Assembly: GCA_945956935.1 (NCBI GenBank)
Contig: CAMFJD010000002.1
Location: 1 to 64,000, forward strand
Source: an uncultured Bacillota bacterium
GTDB lineage: Bacteria > Bacillota_I > Bacilli_A > Culicoidibacterales > ZOR0006
Reading direction: 5' to 3'
Length of the DNA stretch: 64,000 bases
Shown: positions 38,466-46,865 of the stretch, piece after piece
How the letters are laid out: every line of letters begins with the position of its first letter
Position numbering within the stretch: position 1 is the stretch's first letter
Translations under genes and position numbers: made by a program
The notes under the pieces: generated by a model
What the model was told of the DNA's origin: nothing
The model's database searches: none
What the model saw: the letters and a program-made list of their open reading frames with translations, nothing else

Positions 38466-38554
38466 ACAGCTTCCGGTGGCTAAGTGGTAGCTTTGGCGAT
38501 TTTCAAGCGAATGCAAGAAAAAATCACCAAAGCGAACTTAGCGGGGGAAGTTGT
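38466..38554 (+). ncRNA. candidate structured RNA (long nested hairpin)
   Basis: About 29 bp of stem in four helices: 466-474 with 546-554 (9 bp), 479-485 with 536-542 (GCTAAGT/ACTTAGC), 490-496 with 527-533 (GCTTTGG/CCAAAGC) and 498-503 with 520-525 (all +38000). The loop is about 16 nt. Such nesting with internal loops suggests a conserved RNA fold. No T-run follows, so it is not simply a terminator. I match it to no known RNA family. Confidence 0.4.
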
Positions 38555-38570
38555 AGGTGGAGACACGTTA
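38554..38570 (+). repeat. 17-bp direct repeat, copy 1
   Basis: TAGGTGGAGACACGTTA, found again exactly at 38816-38832, immediately after the long hairpin. Confidence 0.85.
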
Positions 38571-38684
38571 CAGTCTAAGTATTCGAAGCCGTTTTTCATC
38601 TTAAAGTATTTAAGGTGGAAAAACATAATGTGATTTAGTCTTCAATTGTTAGAAAAACTCATTCTCACTCAAAAATGAGTTTTG

Positions 38685-38699
38685 TGATAATGATTATTT
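38685..38699. promoter_or_regulatory. Fur-family box in the non-coding region
   Basis: TGATAATGATTATTT fits TGATAATNATTATCA at 12 of 14 informative positions. It contains a GATAAT (-10-like) with TTCTCA 18 bp upstream. It may control a short transcript ending at the terminator at 38805. Confidence 0.4.
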
Positions 38700-38759
38700 T
38701 TCATTCGCAATTGATGCAATCATCGACTGTATTACTCAAAAATAATGGCGACGAAAATA

Positions 38760-38805
38760 AACAAGTGCCTGGATTCAGAGAGAATGAGTTCAGGCACTTG
38801 TTTTT
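38760..38805 (+). terminator. strong terminator in the non-coding region
   Basis: AACAAGTGCCTG and CAGGCACTTGTT form a perfect 12-bp stem around 19 nt, followed by T5. It would end either read-through from frr or a short RNA that starts near 38700. Confidence 0.8.
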
Positions 38806-38815
38806 AGCTAATTAC

Positions 38816-38832
38816 TAGGTGGAGACACGTTA
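38816..38832 (+). repeat. 17-bp direct repeat, copy 2
   Basis: Exact second copy of TAGGTGGAGACACGTTA, 262 bp after the first and 10 bp after the terminator T-run. Confidence 0.85.
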
Positions 38833-39016
38833 AGCGTTGATGGCGGTGTAATCCAAAGGAAATAAGGTATCATCAGTGTGGCTGAAAAATAATCGCGCAT
38901 ATTCACAGGTAGCTGAGATGCCGTCGGTCCTTTCGTTTTTTGAACACTGAGGTACGAAACGCGCTCGACATTAAGTACCTGAATTGAAAGAAAGATAGTT
39001 GGCAGTAAGGCAACAT

Positions 39017-39077
39017 AAAAAACACGACGAAAATCAGGTGGATGAGATACTGCTTGATATTTCAGCGTGTTTTTTTT
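39017..39077 (+). terminator. large terminator-like hairpin
   Basis: The outer stem AAAAAACACG (39017-39026) pairs with its complement at 39066-39075, with inner pairing of GAAAATCA-like segments, and is followed by a long T-run. The loop carries GGTGGATGAGATACTG, a variant of the region's repeat motif. Confidence 0.65.
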
Positions 39078-39583
39078 AGTATTGAAGCACGAATTATGCT
39101 AAAAGCTTAAGCGTTTGAAGCTCTTTAGAAAGAAAAGAAGAAAAGATTCAATTGAATGGTGTACATAAGTAAAGAAACGAATAGTTGCAGTAGTGTAGAA
39201 ATGATATCTGCTCTTTTTGGCTTATGATAGACATTTGAAGGCTGAGATACGTTCAATCTGAGTGCCTAACACCAGTGTTTCGAATCAAGAAAAAGAAATA
39301 GCTCCTCTTGATAGATATGTGATAGAAATTTTAGTTTGTGATTGGTAGAGAATATTGAAATTTCAATTTTGTTGAAGAAGATAGAAGCACATTAAAGTCC
39401 TGAGCGTCTGACAGCGATTCAAAACTTAGGTAAAATAGGACTACAACATTAAATGCATTGATAGCGGTAATACGTTATACGAGAATGGACTCGTGAATTG
39501 AAGCGGTGCCTTTTGTCATATTGTAAACATTTTAAGAAAAATTTCTGATACAATAATGTATGGAAAGAAAAGGGGAAAAATAG

Positions 39584-40225
39584 ATGACACAGTTAGATTT
39601 TATTTATAATCGTAAAAGTATTCGTCAATTCCAAAAACAAGGTGTTCCAAGAACAGGTATTTTAGCAATGATACAAGCAGCAACATATGCACCATCACCG
39701 AAGCATCAACAAAATTGGCATTTTGTTGTGTTACAAAATCGTGAGAAAATACAAGAACTTGCAAGAATCGTTTACGACAGTCATAAAGAAATAGGGCGTT
39801 TGGCAAAGAATGAACAAGATTTTAAACGTCATATGAGTGTGATTAATTACTATACTTCCTTTAAATACGCACCGGTTGTTATACTTGTATATGGCTGTGA
39901 ATATAAAATGATTGAATATAAAATCATGCAAGAAAACAATGCATCGCAAGAAATACTCAATATGCTTATGTCACCACAATCGGCTGCACAAGCGATAGGT
40001 GCAGCTGTCGAAAATTTTTTATTAGCAGCAAGCGAATTAGGATATGGCACATGCTATATGACGGGACCAACACATGCAAAGATTAAAATTGAAGCAGCTA
40101 TTGATTTTGCTAAGCCTGGATATGAACTTATGTCAATGATTTCACTCGGTGTTGCCGCTGATAACACACCTCCACAACCATCTAGGAAACCGCTAGAAAC
40201 AACCGTGACGTTTCTCGATGAATAA
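39584..40225 (+). CDS. nitroreductase family protein
   Basis: FMN-dependent NAD(P)H oxidoreductase fold, 213 residues. FIYNRKSIRQFQ is the FMN-contacting start, AATYAPSPKHQQNWHFVV the usual second motif, and ASELGYGTCYMTGP plus MISLGVAADNTPPQPSRKPL the C-terminal ones. The substrate cannot be told; nitroaromatics, quinones or enones are typical. A GGGG-type ribosome binding site precedes the ATG. It is a single gene behind the repeat-rich region. Confidence 0.9.
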   Translation: MTQLDFIYNRKSIRQFQKQGVPRTGILAMIQAATYAPSPKHQQNWHFVVLQNREKIQELARIVYDSHKEIGRLAKNEQDFKRHMSVINYYTSFKYAPVVILVYGCEYKMIEYKIMQENNASQEILNMLMSPQSAAQAIGAAVENFLLAASELGYGTCYMTGPTHAKIKIEAAIDFAKPGYELMSMISLGVAADNTPPQPSRKPLETTVTFLDE

Positions 40226-40364
40226 AGTGTACTATAAGAGTGATGATATATGATTGGAAATGCTATGATTAAAAGAATATTAATTCGATAAGCATCTTAT
40301 TTGAGTTTAAACAGAAAATATGATATGATTGCAAACACAATAAAATGAAAATGAGGAAACAGAT

Positions 40365-40643
40365 ATGATATTTTTTTGGACAGCATGGCTACTATTTATT
40401 ACCTATTTGCTTTATGGAAAGCAGGGAGAAATTGCGAAACAAAAAGGAGCCTTTACATTGTCAATTGTGTTAACTGGTCTATTGTTATTAGTAAATATTA
40501 GTGTTGCAACGCTAAATGAACAATTAATCATTGTTGTTTCAACAGTTTTCGTTGCTTTTGCTCCTATCATCAAAAATCAGTACTTCAACATTAGCCGATG
40601 GTGTGTTTTATTACCTGCTATTTTGGCATATCTTCTCTTATAA
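40365..40643 (+). CDS. small membrane protein of unknown function
   Basis: 92 residues with three hydrophobic segments (about 2-17, 28-48 and 53-68) and a hydrophobic end (LLPAILAYLLL). A charged loop, GKQGEIAKQKG, separates the first two. GAGGAAA is about 8 bp before the ATG. It stands alone between the nitroreductase and aroQ. I recognise no family. Confidence 0.6.
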   Translation: MIFFWTAWLLFITYLLYGKQGEIAKQKGAFTLSIVLTGLLLLVNISVATLNEQLIIVVSTVFVAFAPIIKNQYFNISRWCVLLPAILAYLLL

Positions 40644-40764
40644 GAGGAACGTGGAACAGAGCATATTTATGCTTTATTTCACTTTTTTTTGATGAAATCA
40701 GCATAAATGAAGAAAATATGCTATGATAAGGTAAATGCTTGTGTTGAAATGAGGAATTGTGATT

Positions 40765-41205
40765 ATGAAAATATTAATCTTAAATGGACCAAACTTGAAT
40801 TTACTCGGCATTCGAGAACCAGAATTTTATGGGTATCAAACATTAGCTGATTTAGAACAATTACTGATGATTCAAGCAGTAAATGCAGGTATTGAAGTTG
40901 TATTTGCACAAAGTAATCATGAAGGGGTATTGATTGATTGGTTACATCAAGCCTTTTTTGAACAATTTTCAGGCGTAATTTTGAATCCAGGTGCCTATAC
41001 GCACTATAGTTATGCGATTCGTGACGCAATTGCAAGTATTCCAATACCAGTCGTAGAAGTACACTTGAGTGATATAGCATCGAGAGAAGCATTTCGACAA
41101 CATTCGGTTATTGCTGAAGTCGTAGTCGCACGTTTTAGTGGGAACCAGTTTCAAAGTTATGGAGAAGCATTACAATTTTTGATTGAAAGAGGGAATGAAG
41201 AATGA
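40765..41205 (+). CDS. aroQ: 3-dehydroquinate dehydratase, type II
   Basis: Shikimate pathway enzyme that dehydrates 3-dehydroquinate. NGPNLNLLGIREPEFYG holds the catalytic Tyr and the flexible loop Arg. NPGAYTHYSYAIRDAI and EVHLSDIASREAFRQHSV carry the substrate Asn and His residues. 146 residues is normal. The ATG at 40765 has GAGGAA 8 bp upstream. It overlaps the peptidase gene by an ATGA, the yqhS-yqhT order of Bacillus. Confidence 0.96.
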   Translation: MKILILNGPNLNLLGIREPEFYGYQTLADLEQLLMIQAVNAGIEVVFAQSNHEGVLIDWLHQAFFEQFSGVILNPGAYTHYSYAIRDAIASIPIPVVEVHLSDIASREAFRQHSVIAEVVVARFSGNQFQSYGEALQFLIERGNEE

Positions 41206-42275
41206 AAAAACGTATTGAAGCAGTTCAAGCATTTTTAGTAGCCAATAACTATGATGCTTTTTATACAGAGAATGGATATAACCGCCAATATTTAAGTGGC
41301 TTTACAGGAACAACAGGTGCTGTACTTATTACGAAAACAGATGCTTATTTTATTACTGATTTCCGTTATACACAGCAAGCGAAAAGCCAGTGTACAGAAT
41401 CAACGGTTGTTGAACATACGACAACATTGGCACAAGCAGTGGCAGAGTTAGCAGTACAACAAAAAATTGCGACAATTGCTGTTGAAATTGATCATATTAG
41501 TGTTGCATATTATCAAATATTAGAAAAAACGTGGCCAGTTCAATTAATGCCGACACAACGCATTATTGAAGATATTCGGATGATTAAACAAATGGATGAA
41601 ATCGTCTTAATGAAGAAAGCAGTAGAAATTATTGAACAAACATATGCGTTTGTACTTGAGACAGTGAAACCAGGGATGCGTGAATGTGATCTTGCGTTAG
41701 AAGCGGAGACATATATGCGTCGTCTTGGAGCGAGCGGGCCATCATTTGATACTATTATTGCTTCAGGATGGCGTGGAGCGTTGCCACATGGACGTGCGAG
41801 TGAAAAAACGATTGAAACCGGTGAATTAGTAACAATTGATTTTGGTGCGTTTTACCAAGGCTATGCTTCAGATATGACGCGAACATTTGCGCTTGGTACA
41901 CCAGCTTCAAGCCAGATGGTCGACATTTACGAGCTTGTCCTCAAAGCTCAAGTTGCGGGAGTTGAAGCTGTTGCACCAGGAAAAACATGTAAGTCAATTG
42001 ATGATGTCACACGTGGAATTATTACTGCAGGTGGCTATGGACCAGAATTTGGGCATACAACTGGTCACGGGTTAGGACTAGAAGTGCATGAAGCACCACG
42101 CTTATCACAAATTGTGGAATTACCATTGCAACCAGGGATGGTTGTCACGGTTGAACCAGGAATTTATGTTGAAGGACTTGGTGGTGTGCGAATTGAGGAT
42201 GATATTCTTGTCACTGAAATGGGACATGAAAACTTGATGACAACACCCAAACAATTAATTATTGTAGGTGAATAA
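41202..42275 (+). CDS. M24 family Xaa-Pro aminopeptidase
   Basis: Metallopeptidase with a creatinase-like N-terminal domain (ENGYNRQYLSGFTGTTGAVL) and a pita-bread catalytic domain. The five metal ligands are visible: D and D in TIDFGAFYQGYASDMTRTF, H in GHTTGHGLGLEVHE, E in TVEPGIYVEGLG and E in VRIEDDILVTE. 357 residues. It probably cleaves X-Pro dipeptides or N-terminal X-Pro bonds (PepQ/PepP/YqhT group). Translationally coupled to aroQ. efp normally follows directly; here 3.6 kb intervene. Confidence 0.93.
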   Translation: MKKRIEAVQAFLVANNYDAFYTENGYNRQYLSGFTGTTGAVLITKTDAYFITDFRYTQQAKSQCTESTVVEHTTTLAQAVAELAVQQKIATIAVEIDHISVAYYQILEKTWPVQLMPTQRIIEDIRMIKQMDEIVLMKKAVEIIEQTYAFVLETVKPGMRECDLALEAETYMRRLGASGPSFDTIIASGWRGALPHGRASEKTIETGELVTIDFGAFYQGYASDMTRTFALGTPASSQMVDIYELVLKAQVAGVEAVAPGKTCKSIDDVTRGIITAGGYGPEFGHTTGHGLGLEVHEAPRLSQIVELPLQPGMVVTVEPGIYVEGLGGVRIEDDILVTEMGHENLMTTPKQLIIVGE

Positions 42276-42379
42276 AAAGGCTATTTTTAAGCGTATTGCA
42301 TGAGTGTTGTTTAGAGCACAGTTAGCTAAAATCATAAAATTAATACAAAAAGCAAATCAAATGTCATGTAAATAAAATG

Positions 42380-42431
42380 ATACCTATACTTTGAACACTC
42401 AAAAAAGAGTTTTTAAGGTATAGGTATTTTT
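42380..42431 (+). terminator. aroQ-peptidase terminator
   Basis: A 13-bp stem (42380-42392 with 42415-42427, one G-U pair) followed by T5. The loop is 22 nt. Confidence 0.8.
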
Positions 42432-43278
42432 ATATCCTTAAAAGCTCTAAACTAAAACGAGAGTAAACTGAGTGGGTAAATTATTAATTTAGCGAATATT
42501 ATTAGCAAAAAGCAGCTATTTGTTTTTGGGAGATTGTAATAACTAATTGAAAATAGGTTGCTATATATCTAAATCGTAGTTGTTTAAATTTAAAAATAAT
42601 CATAAAATTAGTAACTCACTGTACGAGAGGAAAGTGGATGAAAAATGAGGCAAGTAATATATGAAAATAAAAAAACAACAGTAAATGCATTTCATTATAA
42701 TGAATAATGGCGTGCATAAATAAATTGTGGGATATCTTTTTTATATTGGCGTGATATGGATACTGCTTTATGGAGAGTACCGTGTTGCTGTTAGTGGAAC
42801 AATTGCCTTTTTAGAAGCGAGTATTTGCTTTTTATAAATTCCGCTGAGGCAATTATTGAACAGCATTCAAAAACATGTATGTACATAGCGCCCTTGTGCC
42901 TACGAATAGCAATTTTTTATCCGCTTTCGTTTGTGTGTATTACGTGAACGGCATTGATGGCTCAGGAATGCTCATGATTGAATGTATCTTGTTGGCATTG
43001 CTTTGATTATTGTTTTTCTCACTACGCTGATAACGAGGAGTATTAGTTTAATCGTGATTACTTCGATTATTTTTGATCTTGTTGTTTATTCTTGCAACAC
43101 TAATAATTTTTTGTCGGTGAAGAAATCAAAAGTGTAAAATCATGAGAAAGCCCGCAGCGTCACGTTTTTTTGTTTGTTGCTTTTTCATATCAAATTGTTG
43201 AATTTTAATGACAAAGAGCGTAGAATAAAAGTACTTTTTTTTTAAAAAGTGGCTATTGCGTGAAAGGGTGGGGGACTA
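42432..43278 (+). pseudogene. decayed region, remnant of a membrane protein gene
   Basis: About 850 bp without an intact gene. From about 42735 to 43110 the + strand gives hydrophobic pieces in shifting frames, such as YIGVIWILLYGEY, AVSGTIAFLEASICFL and LIIVFLTTLITRSISLIVI, each cut by stops. This looks like a degraded multi-helix membrane protein, perhaps once part of the ABC transporter locus that follows. The parent family cannot be named. The first 300 bp hold nothing I can interpret. Confidence 0.4.
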
Positions 43279-44154
43279 ATGGAAATAGTTGTACAAACAG
43301 AGAAATTAACGAAAATGTATGGGAAACAACGTGGAATTAGTGATGTTGATTTAACGATTTATAAAGGAGAAATTTTTGGTTTTATCGGTCCGAATGGGGC
43401 CGGGAAATCAACAACGATTCGGACGTTATTATCTTTGATTTATCCGACGTCAGGGGACGCGAAAATTTTTGGCTTAGATACAATTAAGGGTCATGAACAA
43501 ATTTTAATGCAAGTTGGTTATCTACCATCAGAGGTATTTTACTATGATCACATGAAAGTCCGCGACTTATTGAAATATGCGGCAAGCTTTTACAAAAAAG
43601 ATTGTACGAAACGTATAAACGAGTTAGCAAACCGTCTCGATTTAGATTTGAATCGTAAAATTGCCGATTTATCATTGGGGAATAAAAAGAAAGTTGGGAT
43701 TATTCAAGGGTTGCTTCATGAACCGGAATTAATCATTCTCGATGAGCCAACAAGTGGGCTTGATCCGTTGATGCAAAATACGTTTTTTGAGATTATTCGC
43801 GAAGAACAACAGCGTGGAGCAACAATTTTCTTTTCTTCACATATCTTAGGTGAAGTGCAAAAATTATGTGATCGGGTAGCCATTATTAAAGAGGGAAGAA
43901 TCATTAAAATTGAAACAATGGCAGATCTCGCGCAAACAACATATAAACATGTCGAACTTGAATTGTTTGAGGAAGAAGAGATTGAACTAACCAATCTAGG
44001 GGTCACTAATCTTGAAATTGACGGAACAAAAGTGAGTTTTCTTTTCAATGGAGATATTAACGCTCTGATTCAAGTACTTGTTACCCACAAGCTCAAAAAT
44101 TTACAAGTGAGTGAACCGGATTTGGAAGCGATTTTCTTCCATTATTATGAATAG
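43279..44154 (+). CDS. ABC transporter ATP-binding protein (ABC-2/BcrA type)
   Basis: 291 residues. Walker A GPNGAGKST, LPSEVFYY in the Q-loop region, the signature LSLGNKKKVGIIQGLL (a variant of LSGGQ, common in this group), Walker B LIILDEPTSGLD and the switch His in FFSSHILGE are present. The C-terminal extension after IKIETMADLA is typical of BcrA/NatA-type exporters. Two permease genes follow at once. The operon uses more G/C-ending codons and GGG than its surroundings, consistent with acquisition (inference). The cargo is unknown. Confidence 0.9.
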   Translation: MEIVVQTEKLTKMYGKQRGISDVDLTIYKGEIFGFIGPNGAGKSTTIRTLLSLIYPTSGDAKIFGLDTIKGHEQILMQVGYLPSEVFYYDHMKVRDLLKYAASFYKKDCTKRINELANRLDLDLNRKIADLSLGNKKKVGIIQGLLHEPELIILDEPTSGLDPLMQNTFFEIIREEQQRGATIFFSSHILGEVQKLCDRVAIIKEGRIIKIETMADLAQTTYKHVELELFEEEEIELTNLGVTNLEIDGTKVSFLFNGDINALIQVLVTHKLKNLQVSEPDLEAIFFHYYE

Positions 44155-44167
44155 GAGGGGATGAACG

Positions 44168-44959
44168 ATGAATATTTGGCGTTTTGAACTTCGACAAAGT
44201 CTGATGCGTAGCGTCATCTGGACGATTATTATTACAGGGATTGCGGGCTTGTTCTTATCAGTTTATCCAAGTTATCAAAATGGTGCGGATGAATTTCTAA
44301 AACTGTTAGAAGGCTATCCGCCACAATTGATAGCAGCATTTAATATCAATCCTGATACGATTTTCACTTACTTAGGTTTTTATGCATTCGTGTTACCATT
44401 TGTTTTTATTGCTGGAAGCATTTATGCGACGAATCTTGCTTTAACCATTATGGGACGCGAAAAAAGCATGAATGCCAGTGAATTTCTACTTGCTAAACCA
44501 GTATCACGGACAATGATTTGGTTACAAAAAATTTTAGCACTAAAAACAATCCTGATTATTCATAATGTTATTTTTACTGTCATCATGGTTGGCATCACGA
44601 GTTACTTTGATCAAACGCAAATAACAAAACCAAGTTTTTGGATGATGACACTAGCGCTATTTCTGATTGAGTTGATTTTTGCTAATCTTGGGATTCTTTT
44701 AGCTGTGCTTTTGAAAAGGCTGAAAAGTATTACGAGTTTAGCAGTTGGGATTGCAGTGAGTTTTTATGTGATTTCACTCTTGCAAGCATTATTAGAAAAT
44801 GAATTGATGGCCTACCTTACACCATTCCAATATGTTAATCCACAATATATTTTAGAAAATCAACACTATGATTGCCCATTGTTGGCAATTGGTTTGGGAA
44901 TTATTATTCTATCAGCACTAGTGAGCTACACTCGCTATACGAACCAAGATGTTGGATAG
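44168..44959 (+). CDS. ABC-2 type transporter permease
   Basis: 263 residues with about six membrane helices, starting MNIWRFELRQSLMRSVIWTI. The cytoplasmic loop REKSMNASEFLLAKPVSRT is the ABC-2 hallmark that contacts the ATPase. A good ribosome binding site (GGAGGGGATGAACG) lies in the 13-bp gap after the ATPase gene. It is a paralogue of the next gene, so the exporter is probably a heterodimer. Confidence 0.88.
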   Translation: MNIWRFELRQSLMRSVIWTIIITGIAGLFLSVYPSYQNGADEFLKLLEGYPPQLIAAFNINPDTIFTYLGFYAFVLPFVFIAGSIYATNLALTIMGREKSMNASEFLLAKPVSRTMIWLQKILALKTILIIHNVIFTVIMVGITSYFDQTQITKPSFWMMTLALFLIELIFANLGILLAVLLKRLKSITSLAVGIAVSFYVISLLQALLENELMAYLTPFQYVNPQYILENQHYDCPLLAIGLGIIILSALVSYTRYTNQDVG

Positions 44960-44975
44960 AGAAGGAGGAGGTAAG

Positions 44976-45773
44976 ATGAAACTATTTTTACATGAACTTC
45001 GCATGAGTTGGAAAGTTGCCTTGTGGGTGAATATCGGAACAATCGTATTACTTATCGTTGGGGTGATTAAATATACTGGATTTGCAAGTGATCCAACTGC
45101 GAATACCAATTTGTTGGCACAATTCCCGAAAGTTGTTTTTGCCGTTTTAGGGATGGGTGATTTGGATTTAGGGACAGTGTCTGGTTTTTATGGAGTACTT
45201 TTCTTCTATGTCATTTTGATTGGTGCAGCGTATGCAACTTCGTTAGGGATTAACTGTATCGCCAGAGAAGAAAACGAGCAAACGATTGAATTTCTCTTGG
45301 TTAAACCAATTGCACGATGGCATATTTTAGCAGTAAAACTGGCAGTAGCCCTTTTTTGGATTAGCATATTTATCGTGGCAAGTGCAATAGCAACCTTGAT
45401 TGGTTTGCAGCTGATTGAAGTAACACAAGATATTACTTCGCAAGTTTGGCTTGCAAGTGCGAGCTTAATACCACGATTTATCATTTACATCGGGATTGGT
45501 TTATTAACGGCAACGTTTTTAAATAAAGCTACAACTGGAGGATTGATAGGATACAGTTTTTATGCAATTAGTTGGTTGTTGAGCATATTTTATCTGATGT
45601 TTACACAACTCGCGTGGTTCCGCTTTTTGACTCCGTTTCAATTTTATCAAATTCAGGATCTCCTTCATCTTGGATGGTCGTGGTCAATGACGCTCTATAG
45701 TGTTGGGTTGATTATCACCTTGCTCACCTTTGGTTTTTGGCGCTATCAAACAACCGATGTTCGTGTGCACTAA
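44976..45773 (+). CDS. ABC-2 type transporter permease
   Basis: 265 residues, six membrane helices, starting MKLFLHELRMSWKVALWV. The loop REENEQTIEFLLVKPIARWH corresponds to REKSMNASEFLLAKPVSRT of its partner. The ATG at 44976 follows GGAGGAGG by about 6 bp; an ATG at 44949 would overlap the previous gene. No two-component system or lantibiotic gene is nearby, so peptide-antibiotic immunity is only one option. Confidence 0.88.
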   Translation: MKLFLHELRMSWKVALWVNIGTIVLLIVGVIKYTGFASDPTANTNLLAQFPKVVFAVLGMGDLDLGTVSGFYGVLFFYVILIGAAYATSLGINCIAREENEQTIEFLLVKPIARWHILAVKLAVALFWISIFIVASAIATLIGLQLIEVTQDITSQVWLASASLIPRFIIYIGIGLLTATFLNKATTGGLIGYSFYAISWLLSIFYLMFTQLAWFRFLTPFQFYQIQDLLHLGWSWSMTLYSVGLIITLLTFGFWRYQTTDVRVH

Positions 45774-45812
45774 TGAAAAGTATCAAATCCAAATAAAGAA
45801 AGAGGCTTGCTG

Positions 45813-45841
45813 ATGACAAAAAAGTCAAATTATGCTATAAT
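45813..45841 (+). promoter_or_regulatory. efp promoter
   Basis: ATGACA (45813-45818), 17 bp and a perfect TATAAT (45836-45841), about 54 bp before efp. Confidence 0.55.
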
Positions 45842-45895
45842 GCTCAAGAAAACTCACTGCCAAGGCAGAATAGAGGTATTTAGGAGGATACATTC

Positions 45896-46453
45896 ATGAT
45901 CTCAGTAAATGATTTTAAAACAGGTATGACAATTCAATATGATGGACAAATTTTCAAAGTATTAGAATTTTTACACGTAAAACCAGGAAAAGGTGCAGCA
46001 TTTGTTCGTACAAAATTACGTAACTTACGTTCAGGAGCAAATATTGATAAAACATTCAATGCTGGTGAAAAAGTTGAAAAGGCGCACATCGACTACCGTA
46101 AAATGCAATACTCATACAATGCTGGAGAGGATTTCATTTTTATGGACCAAGAGTCATATGAAATGGTTGAAATTCCACGTACGGCAATCGAGTGGGAAGC
46201 AAATTTCTTAAAAGAAAGTTTAGAAGTAAGCATCGAAATGTTCGAAGGTGAAATTATCGGGGTAACATTGCCAGATAAAATTACTTTGAAAATCGTTGAA
46301 TGTGATCCTGCTGTTAAAGGAAATACAGCAACAAATGCGACAAAAAATGCGACTGTAGAAACAGGATTCGTAGTAAAAGTTCCTTTATTCATTCAAAATG
46401 AAGAAGAAATTATTGTCAGCACACAAGATGGGAAATACGCTTCACGCGCATAA
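45896..46453 (+). CDS. efp: elongation factor P
   Basis: Rescues ribosomes stalled at polyproline. VNDFKTGMTIQYDGQIFKV begins the KOW-like domain. KPGKGAAFVRTKLRN is the loop whose Lys (about residue 32) is the site of post-translational modification in relatives. 185 residues. AGGAGG is 8 bp before the ATG. The asp23-like gene follows after 28 bp; accB-accC, found between them in Bacillus, are missing. Confidence 0.97.
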   Translation: MISVNDFKTGMTIQYDGQIFKVLEFLHVKPGKGAAFVRTKLRNLRSGANIDKTFNAGEKVEKAHIDYRKMQYSYNAGEDFIFMDQESYEMVEIPRTAIEWEANFLKESLEVSIEMFEGEIIGVTLPDKITLKIVECDPAVKGNTATNATKNATVETGFVVKVPLFIQNEEEIIVSTQDGKYASRA

Positions 46454-46481
46454 ACCAATTGTAAGATAAGGGGGAATTAGG

Positions 46482-46835
46482 ATGAAAGGATATATTTTTT
46501 TCGCAGATAATAAAGATGGATACCGTGCCATTCATTCAGAAGCCATTGAAATGATGACATTAATGGCAGCATTGAGTGTAAAAGGTTGTGGTTTACACCA
46601 ATTGAAAAAAGGTATTGATTTAGAAACCTTTAATCGTATTGGAAAACGTCATGTTGAAGTTGATGTTGTTGATCAATTACTCAATATTCGTTTGACAATT
46701 GATATTGTGCACGGACATGCAATTGATAAAGTAGCATATGCTGTACAAAAACAAATCAAAGAAGAACTTACACAGTCATTAGGAATGGAAATCGGTGAGA
46801 TTGACATTACAGTCGAAAATATTATTTTTAACTAA
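46482..46835 (+). CDS. Asp23/Gls24 family protein (YqhY-like)
   Basis: 117 residues. EAIEMMTLMAALSVKGCGLH and VDVVDQLLNIRLTIDIVHGH, then VQKQIKEELTQSLGMEIGEI, fit the Asp23/Gls24 (DUF322) family. Its position between efp and nusB is that of yqhY, which in Bacillus is linked to acetyl-CoA carboxylase control. The accBC genes themselves are not present here. An AAGGGGGA-type ribosome binding site precedes the ATG. Confidence 0.85.
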   Translation: MKGYIFFADNKDGYRAIHSEAIEMMTLMAALSVKGCGLHQLKKGIDLETFNRIGKRHVEVDVVDQLLNIRLTIDIVHGHAIDKVAYAVQKQIKEELTQSLGMEIGEIDITVENIIFN

Positions 46836-46843
46836 TATAACCT

Positions 46844-46865
46844 AAAGGCCCAGCAATGGGCTTTT
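46844..46865 (+). terminator. terminator after the Asp23-like gene
   Basis: AAAGGCCCA-GCAA-TGGGCTTTT hairpin with a T-run interrupted by A. Confidence 0.75.

Larger units (their letters stand above)
38424..39583. other. 1.16-kb non-coding region with hairpins and degenerate repeats
   Basis: No ORF with a plausible start and ribosome binding site is visible on either strand. The region contains a nested hairpin (38466-38554), a Fur-like box (38685-38699), two strong terminators (38760-38805, 39017-39077), an exact 17-bp direct repeat, the 11-mer ACAGTCTAAGT twice (38415, 38570) and several related units with ACRTTAA and TGAGTG-like cores. The best guess is a set of small structured RNAs or a decaying repeat array. 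Confidence 0.55.

Noticed and set aside
38555-38570. AGGTGGAGACACG resembles a T-box antiterminator sequence.
   Set aside because: It departs from the invariant GGTGG-ACCGCG core, no specifier stem is evident and no amino-acid gene follows.
39236-39285. GGCTGAGAT followed by CAATCTGAG and ACACCAG recalls a TPP riboswitch.
   Set aside because: The P3/P5 core (ACCTGATCTGG and the TAATACCAGCGTAGGGA block) is not kept, no thiamine gene follows, and the motif recurs as part of the local degenerate repeat family.
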